DNA from: an uncultured beta proteobacterium
GTDB taxonomy: Bacteria > Pseudomonadota > Gammaproteobacteria > Burkholderiales > Burkholderiaceae
Length of the DNA stretch: 19,739 nt
Assembly (NCBI GenBank): GCA_903843315.1
Contig: CAIMPQ010000048.1
Location: 1 to 19,739, forward strand
Direction of reading: 5' to 3'
The number at the start of each line of letters is the position of its first letter. Within the stretch, counting starts at the first letter, position 1. Below the pieces are notes generated by a model that worked only from the letters and a program-made list of their open reading frames with translations, made no database searches and had not been told where the DNA came from. Positions 13,572 to 19,739 of the stretch are shown here, piece after piece. Made by a program: the position numbers and the translations under genes.

Positions 13572-15263
13572 TTACTGCTTCACGTTGGGCGCATCTGGAT
13601 GTTTCACTATCACTCTCCGGGAGTCGCGATCTACTTCCTGCATAGGTAAGTTTAGCCCTTGTAAAGCAGTGTATTGCTCTGGAACCATTAAGGCGTAGGC
13701 TGTTGGATCTTCATTCCAGCGAGTAATGAAGGCATCCAGCGTTGGCATCCAGAGTTTTGGCTCTTGGTTGACGCCAAACTCCAGCTCATCTGGAGATTCA
13801 ACCATGATCATGGTTCTACCTAAGTAGAAGGGGACGGTGTGGTCTAAGAGTCGAACAGAATAGAAATTGACTTTTTCTGGAATAGAGATCTTGACTCGCT
13901 CCACCAAATCGATACCAGAAACTGCACGTCCTAATGATTCATGACCGGTGCCAGCAATGATGGCGCAAAGAAAAAAGCCGCAAGCAAAACTCACTATGCT
14001 TTGGATACCATTGCGTTTGCTTTGCCATGCTGCATAAGTGCTAAAGATAATTAGCGCTGTTAGTGCAGCGATCACCCAATAGGTGTATTGCCCATAGGCT
14101 TCAATTTCATCAGGCCGCGCTTGTTTACCAATATCGGATAAGAAGAAAAACCCAATGCCCCCAAGAATAGCAAAACCAAGTGTCTGCAGTTTCCATGTGA
14201 AGCTCATGGTGTTCGTATGACCCAAAAGTTGATCTAGACGCTTACCAATTAATAATGCTAATGCCGGGAAGATAGGGATGATGTAGCCGGGTAATTTAGA
14301 GTGGGATACGCTAAAGAAGGCGAAGATCATTACAGACCAGCAAACCAATAGCCAGCCACTCGAGAACTCGCGTCTGCGTTCATTCCAGGCTTGCAGTATT
14401 GATCCTGGAATTTGCAACACCCAAGGCAGTAAGCCGATGAATAAGAGTGGAACAAAGTAATAGATGGGCCCTGTTCTGCTATGAGCGTCTTGTGTAAAGC
14501 GTTGGAGGTGCTCGTGAATAAAGAAAAACTCTAAGAACTCTGGGTTGCGCAGCGCCACCAAAACAAACCAGGGCGCAGTGATCGCTAGGAAAATCATCGT
14601 GCCACTAAATAAACGGAGGCGTGTCCAGATTTTCCAATCCCAAGCACTGATCGAGTAAGCAATGAATACCATTGCTGGAATTGCGGCGCCAATCAATCCT
14701 TTAGATAAAGTGGCGAGCGCCATGAAGATCCAACACACCCACATCCAATTTCGACAACCCGTTTTGCTCTGGGAATGTTGAGCCAACAATAAGCTGCAGA
14801 GCGCTGCCACTAGAAATGCTGACAAGCCCATATCTAAGGAGTTGAAATGGCCACTAATAATCCACATTGGACTGGATGCGAGAACCACAGCCGCTAACCA
14901 TCCTGCTCTCGCGTTGTAGAGACGTGATCCCGTAAAACCGATTGCCAGAATCGTGAGAAAACCGGTCAGCGCTGTCCAAAGTCTGGCTTGCCAATCACCA
15001 ATTCCAAAGACTTGGAATGTTGCTGCAGTAGCCCAGGCTTGAAGGGGGGGTTTTTCAAAGTACTTGTAGCCGTTATAGCGTGGCGTTACCCAATCTCCGG
15101 TAACTAACATCTCCCTTGCAATTTCGGCGTAACGACCTTCATCAGAAGGAATCAGGTGACGGTAGTTCAGAGTACCAAACCAAATGAGACCATAAATAAT
15201 GACCAATAATAAAATTTTGCCTGGATGAAGAGCGGATGATTGTCGTATTTGCCCAAATTGCAT
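13572..15263 (-). CDS. arnT: Lipid A Ara4N transferase
   Basis: Polytopic inner-membrane glycosyltransferase (GT83, GT-C fold) that moves Ara4N from undecaprenyl phosphate to lipid A on the periplasmic face. The 563-residue product has a first membrane helix at about 17-33, then the periplasmic loop with the conserved Asp41-Glu42 (IPSDEGRYAEIAREM) and GYKYFEKPPLQAW, then about ten more hydrophobic segments including SKLPGYIIPIFPALALL, and a soluble C-terminal domain from about residue 450. The ATG overlaps the stop of the preceding gene by one base (TAATG). Heading the arn block with the transferase differs from the enterobacterial order arnBCADTEF. Confidence 0.93.
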   Translation of the reverse strand: MQFGQIRQSSALHPGKILLLVIIYGLIWFGTLNYRHLIPSDEGRYAEIAREMLVTGDWVTPRYNGYKYFEKPPLQAWATAATFQVFGIGDWQARLWTALTGFLTILAIGFTGSRLYNARAGWLAAVVLASSPMWIISGHFNSLDMGLSAFLVAALCSLLLAQHSQSKTGCRNWMWVCWIFMALATLSKGLIGAAIPAMVFIAYSISAWDWKIWTRLRLFSGTMIFLAITAPWFVLVALRNPEFLEFFFIHEHLQRFTQDAHSRTGPIYYFVPLLFIGLLPWVLQIPGSILQAWNERRREFSSGWLLVCWSVMIFAFFSVSHSKLPGYIIPIFPALALLIGKRLDQLLGHTNTMSFTWKLQTLGFAILGGIGFFFLSDIGKQARPDEIEAYGQYTYWVIAALTALIIFSTYAAWQSKRNGIQSIVSFACGFFLCAIIAGTGHESLGRAVSGIDLVERVKISIPEKVNFYSVRLLDHTVPFYLGRTMIMVESPDELEFGVNQEPKLWMPTLDAFITRWNEDPTAYALMVPEQYTALQGLNLPMQEVDRDSRRVIVKHPDAPNVKQ

Positions 15264-15640
15264 TAAATGGACTCCACAATTAATGCCAATAGAACTTGAC
15301 GTCCTTCGCCTACCAAGATGTTGTAGGTGCGACAGGCGGCTTGAGAGTCCATGATTTCAAAGCCGATTTTGGCCTCAATCAGTGCTTTTAAAAGTTCTGG
15401 CTTAGGAAATCGCTGACGGCTACCGGTACCAATGAGGATTAATTCTGGCTTCAGAGCAACCATTTGGGCGAAATGGGATGCTTCTAGACTATCAAATGAC
15501 TCAATTGGCCACTCAGAGATGGCGCCATCAGAACTCAGCAGAACTGCGTGGCTATAAGGGATCTGATTGATCTCTACATAGCCATCGCCATATCCGGTGA
15601 TCGTGTTGGCTCCAGAATGGGGGTCAGATTGAAGCTTCAA
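15263..15640 (-). CDS. Mth938-like domain (DUF498) protein
   Basis: A 125-residue protein of the Mth938/NDUFAF3-like family, recognised by the pattern of an N-terminal ITGYGDGYVEINQIPY strand pair, the central PELILIGTGSRQRFP and the segment FEIMDSQAACRTYNILVGEGR. The bacterial function is unknown; the eukaryotic relative NDUFAF3 helps assemble respiratory complex I. The start is TTG at 15640: the frame has a TGA about 15 bases upstream, no ATG near, and AGAGAG at good distance. Its stop overlaps the arnT ATG, so the two are co-translated, but there is no known functional link with Ara4N synthesis. Confidence 0.85.
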   Translation of the reverse strand: MKLQSDPHSGANTITGYGDGYVEINQIPYSHAVLLSSDGAISEWPIESFDSLEASHFAQMVALKPELILIGTGSRQRFPKPELLKALIEAKIGFEIMDSQAACRTYNILVGEGRQVLLALIVESI

Positions 15641-15666
15641 GTGGACTCTCTGTCATAATTATGTGG

Positions 15667-15672
15667 ATTATA
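15667..15672 (-). promoter_or_regulatory. -10 element of the arn operon promoter
   Basis: A perfect TATAAT on the minus strand, 26 bases before the TTG start of the Mth938-like gene, would give a start near 15660. No -35 at standard spacing is convincing: TTGAAA (15698-15693) is 20 bases away. I saw no repeated half-sites typical of a PmrA box. Confidence 0.5.
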
Positions 15673-15719
15673 GCTAGCTGTTTTTTCCAAGATTTCAAGA
15701 ACTTACCCTTTAATTTATT

Positions 15720-16976
15720 GTGAAACCGATCCTAAAGTCCCAAAAACTCGATAACGTCTGTTATGACATTCGTGGGCCGGTGCTCGAGCTTGCTCAGCGC
15801 ATGGAGGAAGAGGGTCATAAAATCATCAAATTAAACATCGGGAATGTAGGTGTTTTTGGATTTGATCCCCCAGAAGAAATTCAGTTGGACATGATCCGCA
15901 ATCTCAGCAATGCCTCAGCATATTCCGATTCCAAAGGAATTTTTGCTGCGCGTAAAGCCATCATGCAGTATTGCCAAGAAAAAGGCATCCAAGGCGTTAC
16001 TTTGGATGATGTTTATACCGGCAATGGCGTTTCCGAACTCATTGTTCTGTCAATGAATGCGCTACTCAATGACGGCGATGAGGTATTGGTTCCTGCGCCG
16101 GATTATCCGCTATGGACTGCAGCAGTCAGTTTGTCTGGTGGCACACCGGTTCACTATCTTTGTGATGAATCCAAAGAGTGGGCTCCAGACTTAAACGATC
16201 TGCGCAAAAAAATTACGCCTCGCACAAAAGCGATTGTGGTGATTAATCCCAATAATCCGACGGGGGCGATTTACTCGAAAGAAGTGTTGCTTGAGCTGAC
16301 ACAAATTGCGCGTGAAAATGATTTGATTTTGTTTGCTGATGAGATATACGACAAAATGTTGTATGACGAAGAGAAGCACATCTCCTTAGCATCTCTTTCT
16401 ACCGATGTCGTTACGATAACCCTCAATGGCTTATCGAAGAACTATCGCTCATGCGGCTACCGCGCAGGTTGGATGGTGGTTTCAGGTGATAAAGAAATGG
16501 TGCGAGACTATATTGAAGGCCTCAATATGTTGGCCTCGATGCGCTTGTGCGCAAACGTACCTGGTCAATATGCTATTCAAACTGCTCTTGGTGGATACCA
16601 AAGTATTAAGGACTTAGTGTCTGAAGGTGGTCGCTTAGCTAAGCAGCGTGATCTTGCTTGGAAATTGATTACAGATATTCCTGGGGTGACTTGTGTAAAG
16701 CCAAAATCTGCTTTGTATTTATTTCCAAAGTTAGATCCAGAAATGTATCCCATTGAGGATGATCAGCAATTTGTTGCCGATCTCTTAAAAGAGGAAAAAA
16801 TATTGTTGGTACAAGGTTCCGGATTTAACTGGAGTAAGCCGGATCACTTCCGCGTAGTGTTCTTACCTCACGAAGATGTGTTGAAAGAGGCCATTAGCCG
16901 ACTTGCACGTTTTCTGGAGCGTTATCGTCAAAAGCATGGCCGTAAGGCTTCTTCATCTGCAGCAAAGGCATCATGA
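15720..16976 (+). CDS. alaA: Glutamate-pyruvate (alanine) aminotransferase AlaA
   Basis: PLP class I aminotransferase that interconverts pyruvate plus glutamate and alanine plus 2-oxoglutarate. The 418-residue product resembles E. coli AlaA (YfbQ) along its whole length: SQKLDNVCYDIRGPVLE at the start, TGNGVSELIV, PAPDYPLWTAAVSLS, NPNNPTGAIYS, FADEIYDKMLYD, PLP Lys240 in LNGLSKNYRSCGYRAGW, and NMLASMRLCANVPGQ. A Ser/Ala-rich tail follows the last conserved block. The start is GTG at 15720, the position matching the family; no Shine-Dalgarno sequence is visible ahead of it. It overlaps hom by 4 bases, so the pair is translationally coupled. Confidence 0.93.
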   Translation: MKPILKSQKLDNVCYDIRGPVLELAQRMEEEGHKIIKLNIGNVGVFGFDPPEEIQLDMIRNLSNASAYSDSKGIFAARKAIMQYCQEKGIQGVTLDDVYTGNGVSELIVLSMNALLNDGDEVLVPAPDYPLWTAAVSLSGGTPVHYLCDESKEWAPDLNDLRKKITPRTKAIVVINPNNPTGAIYSKEVLLELTQIARENDLILFADEIYDKMLYDEEKHISLASLSTDVVTITLNGLSKNYRSCGYRAGWMVVSGDKEMVRDYIEGLNMLASMRLCANVPGQYAIQTALGGYQSIKDLVSEGGRLAKQRDLAWKLITDIPGVTCVKPKSALYLFPKLDPEMYPIEDDQQFVADLLKEEKILLVQGSGFNWSKPDHFRVVFLPHEDVLKEAISRLARFLERYRQKHGRKASSSAAKAS

Positions 16977-18283
16977 AACCGATTCAAGTAGGTCTATTAG
17001 GTATTGGCACCGTTGGGGGTGGCGTATTTACTGTTTTAGAGCGCAACCAGGATGAAATTACCCGTCGCGCTGGTCGTGGTATTCGCATTAATACCGTTGC
17101 CGATCTCAATGTAGAACGCGCCAAAGAAATCGTTCAAGATCGTGCGCAGATCGTCGGTGATGCTCGTGCTGTCATCAATAACCCTGAAATTGACATCGTT
17201 GTTGAGCTCATAGGTGGCTATGGGATTGCTAAAGATCTGGTTTTAGAGGCCATTGCTGCTGGTAAGCATGTGGTTACAGCAAATAAGGCTTTGATTGCCG
17301 TTCATGGCAATGAGATTTTTAAAGCTGCACACGCTAAAGGGGTCATGGTGGCTTTTGAAGCAGCAGTTGCTGGCGGTATTCCGATTATTAAAGCATTACG
17401 TGAGGGCTTAACAGCTAACCGTATCGAGTGGATCGCCGGCATCATCAACGGCACCACCAACTTCATCTTGTCAGAAATGCGAGACAAAGGTCTGGATTTC
17501 GAAACGGTTCTTAAAGAAGCGCAACGTTTAGGTTACGCAGAAGCCGATCCGACATTCGATATTGAAGGGGTTGACGCTGCCCATAAAGCAACCATCATGA
17601 GTGCGATTGCTTTTGGTATTCCAATGCAGTTCGAAAAAGCCCATATTGAAGGCATTACGAAATTGGCTGCAATCGATATTCGTTATGCGGAGCAGTTGGG
17701 TTATCGGATTAAGTTACTCGGCATTGCTAAGAAGACACCCACTGGCGTTGAGTTACGTGTACACCCGACTTTGATTCCCTCTAAACGTCTAATTGCAAAC
17801 GTAGAGGGTGCAATGAATGCGGTGCAAGTATTTGGCGATGCAGTAGGGACTACCTTGTACTATGGCAAGGGCGCTGGCTCTGAGCCAACCGCTTCGGCAG
17901 TGATTGCCGATTTGGTAGATATCACTCGCTTATTAAGTGCTGATCCTGAGCATCGTGTGCCTTACTTGGCTTTCCAGCCCGAGTCTGTGCAAGATACTCC
18001 TGTATTGCCGATTGGTGAAATCACCACGAGTTACTACTTGCGTATGCGCGTAGCGGACCAAGCTGGTGTGTTGGCTGATATCACCAAGATCTTGGCGGCC
18101 CATGGTGTCTCCATTGATGCGCTCTTACAAAAAGAAGCCAATGAGGGTGAGATTCAAACAGATTTGGTCGTGTTAACTCATGAGACCAAAGAGAAAAATA
18201 TGCTTGCTGCAATTAAAGAGGTCCAGAATCTCAAAACGGTTGCAGGCGAAGTGGTGAAGATTCGTTTAGAAAATTTGTCTTAA
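16973..18283 (+). CDS. hom: Homoserine dehydrogenase
   Basis: Reduces aspartate 4-semialdehyde to homoserine, the branch point to threonine and methionine. A 436-residue monofunctional enzyme with an N-terminal NAD(P) motif (LLGIGTVGGGVF, 8-19), TANKALIA with Lys105, the catalytic core IAGIINGTTNFILSEM and YAEADPTFDIEGVDAAHK, and a C-terminal ACT domain from about residue 352 (YYLRMRVADQAGVLADI). The ACT domain is where threonine usually acts as a feedback inhibitor in this family. The ATG overlaps the alaA stop (ATGA), and thrC follows 19 bases later. Confidence 0.96.
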   Translation: MKPIQVGLLGIGTVGGGVFTVLERNQDEITRRAGRGIRINTVADLNVERAKEIVQDRAQIVGDARAVINNPEIDIVVELIGGYGIAKDLVLEAIAAGKHVVTANKALIAVHGNEIFKAAHAKGVMVAFEAAVAGGIPIIKALREGLTANRIEWIAGIINGTTNFILSEMRDKGLDFETVLKEAQRLGYAEADPTFDIEGVDAAHKATIMSAIAFGIPMQFEKAHIEGITKLAAIDIRYAEQLGYRIKLLGIAKKTPTGVELRVHPTLIPSKRLIANVEGAMNAVQVFGDAVGTTLYYGKGAGSEPTASAVIADLVDITRLLSADPEHRVPYLAFQPESVQDTPVLPIGEITTSYYLRMRVADQAGVLADITKILAAHGVSIDALLQKEANEGEIQTDLVVLTHETKEKNMLAAIKEVQNLKTVAGEVVKIRLENLS

Positions 18284-18302
18284 GAAAAATTCAACAAAAT
18301 CT

Positions 18303-19739
18303 ATGCGTTACCAATCTACTCGTGGCAATAGTCCGCATCAATCCTTTTTAGAAATTCTCTTAGGGGGCTTGGCGCCAGACGGTGGACTGTATTTACCGGA
18401 ACAATATCCAAAGATCTCAGCTGCACAGTTAGATTCTTGGCGTGGCCTTTCTTATGCAGACCTGGCCTATGAAGTCTTGAGTATGTATTGTGACGATATT
18501 CCTGAAGCCGAGTTACGCGCACTTTTACGAAAAACATATACCGAGCAAGTCTATTGCAACGGTCGTCCACAGGACAATGCCAAAGACATTACGCCTTTAC
18601 ATTGGTTGGGTGAAGAGGGTGGCACTTGCATTGGTCTGCTTAGCCTTTCAAATGGCCCAACCTTGGCTTTCAAAGATATGGCCATGCAGTTACTGGGCAA
18701 TCTGTTTGAATACGCTCTCAAGAAAAAAGGCCAAAAGCTCAATATATTGGGCGCCACTTCTGGTGATACTGGCAGTGCCGCGGAATACGCGATGCGCGGT
18801 AAAGAGGGCGTTAAAGTATTTATGCTCTCCCCACGCGGCAAAATGAGCGCCTTTCAATCCGCGCAGATGTACTCTTTGCAAGATCCGAATATTTTCAATT
18901 TAGCTGTAGCGGGCGTGTTTGATGACTGCCAGGATATTGTGAAGGCTGTCAGCAATGACCACGCATTCAAAGCCAACAAGCAAATTGGCACCGTGAATTC
19001 GATTAACTGGGGTCGAGTTGTCGCTCAAGTGGTGTATTACTTCCAAGGTTACCTATTGGCCACCAAGTCTAGCTCTGAAAAAGTGTCATTTACTGTGCCC
19101 TCAGGCAACTTTGGGAATGTTTGTGCTGGACATATTGCACGCATGATGGGTTTACCAATTGCCCATTTGGTTGTAGCTACCAATGAAAATAATGTGTTGG
19201 ATGAATTCTTCCGCACGGGTATCTATCGTGCCCGGAAGTCTGCTGAGACGCTGCATACTTCTAGTCCTTCCATGGATATCTCCAAGGCAAGTAACTTTGA
19301 GCGTTTTGTCTTTGACTTTATGGGTCAAGATGGTAAGGCTACTGCTGGAATGTTTCAGCAAGTGGATGAAGCCGGTGGCTTTGATATTTCCAAAGAGACT
19401 GTCTTTAAAGATCTGGGTAAGTATGGTTTTCAGTCTGGCCGCAGCACCCATGCAAATCGCCTGGACACCATTCGTGATATTGAAAATAAATATGGCGTGA
19501 TGATCGACACCCATACAGCAGATGGCGTAAAGGTAGCGCGTGAACATTTGCAAGTGGGTATTCCAATGATTGTGCTTGAAACCGCTTTACCGATTAAATT
19601 TGAAGAGACTATTCAAGAGGCTTTAGGTCGCCCTGCTGAGTGTCCGCCTGCATTTAAAGACATTAAATCCAAACCGCAGCGCGTAGAAAATATTGATGCT
19701 GATGTTAATCAGATTAAAGCATTCATTACCACACATCTC
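18303..19739 (+). CDS. thrC: Threonine synthase, 3' end beyond the window
   Basis: PLP enzyme that converts O-phosphohomoserine to threonine and phosphate, the last step of the pathway whose homoserine comes from the adjacent hom. The frame starts at ATG 18303 (MRYQSTRGNSPHQSFLEILL) and is open to the last base, 479 codons, without a stop in the window; since family members are about 470-485 residues, only a few residues should be missing. Visible marks are the PLP Lys124 in GPTLAFKDMAMQLLG, the phosphate loop GATSGDTGSAAEYAM, SINWGRVVAQVVYYF and VPSGNFGNVCAGHIA. The ribosome-binding site is weak, which suggests coupling to hom. Confidence 0.96.
   Translation, partial: MRYQSTRGNSPHQSFLEILLGGLAPDGGLYLPEQYPKISAAQLDSWRGLSYADLAYEVLSMYCDDIPEAELRALLRKTYTEQVYCNGRPQDNAKDITPLHWLGEEGGTCIGLLSLSNGPTLAFKDMAMQLLGNLFEYALKKKGQKLNILGATSGDTGSAAEYAMRGKEGVKVFMLSPRGKMSAFQSAQMYSLQDPNIFNLAVAGVFDDCQDIVKAVSNDHAFKANKQIGTVNSINWGRVVAQVVYYFQGYLLATKSSSEKVSFTVPSGNFGNVCAGHIARMMGLPIAHLVVATNENNVLDEFFRTGIYRARKSAETLHTSSPSMDISKASNFERFVFDFMGQDGKATAGMFQQVDEAGGFDISKETVFKDLGKYGFQSGRSTHANRLDTIRDIENKYGVMIDTHTADGVKVAREHLQVGIPMIVLETALPIKFEETIQEALGRPAECPPAFKDIKSKPQRVENIDADVNQIKAFITTHL

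Overview
The window looks like chromosome of a freshwater betaproteobacterium of the Burkholderiaceae, most likely Polynucleobacter. This rests on the moderate GC content, the gene order rpsF-priB-rpsR-rplI-dnaB, and the betaproteobacterial look of nearly every protein; I could not run a search. It is densely coded: no gap exceeds about 235 bases, and I see no tRNA, rRNA, CRISPR array, insertion sequence or prophage. The one clear mobile element is an intein.

Layout. (1) 2-970 (+): the 3' part of an asparaginase gene. (2) 1010-5182 (+): a ribosomal/replication operon. It starts from a candidate promoter and a strongly folded leader (possible S6:S18 autoregulatory site), carries rpsF, priB, rpsR, rplI and dnaB, and ends at a bidirectional terminator. 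The dnaB gene is split in its Walker A motif by a 352-residue intein (3336-4391). This intein has an N-terminal Ala, the Trp-Cys-Thr signature of class 3 inteins and a two-motif LAGLIDADG homing endonuclease. (3) 5207-7971 (-): a small secreted PsiF-like protein made of two almost identical repeats, an NlpC/P60 lipoprotein hydrolase, and a PIN-PhoH ATPase. The PIN-PhoH gene is bracketed by two terminator-like hairpins and has a structured leader of about 175 nt. (4) 7972-15640 (-): an apparent operon with a Mth938-like protein, arnT, arnB, arnC, a free-standing formyltransferase, a free-standing UDP-glucuronate decarboxylase, arnD and bcp. (5) 15720-19739 (+): alaA, hom and thrC, the last running off the window.

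How they work together. The arn block encodes synthesis of 4-amino-4-deoxy-L-arabinose and its transfer to lipid A, a modification that lowers lipopolysaccharide negative charge and gives resistance to polymyxin-type peptides. The two activities fused in enterobacterial ArnA are separate genes here, and no arnE/arnF flippase or ugd gene is in the window. alaA-hom-thrC links a glutamate-dependent aminotransferase to homoserine and threonine synthesis, with alaA and hom overlapping by 4 nt.

The most notable item is the class 3 intein. Because it separates the P-loop Lys from the following Thr, the unspliced replicative helicase should be unable to bind ATP properly, so splicing is required for chromosome replication. 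Second in interest are the untranslated elements around the PIN-PhoH gene, including an intrinsic terminator placed inside the signal-peptide coding region of the next gene.
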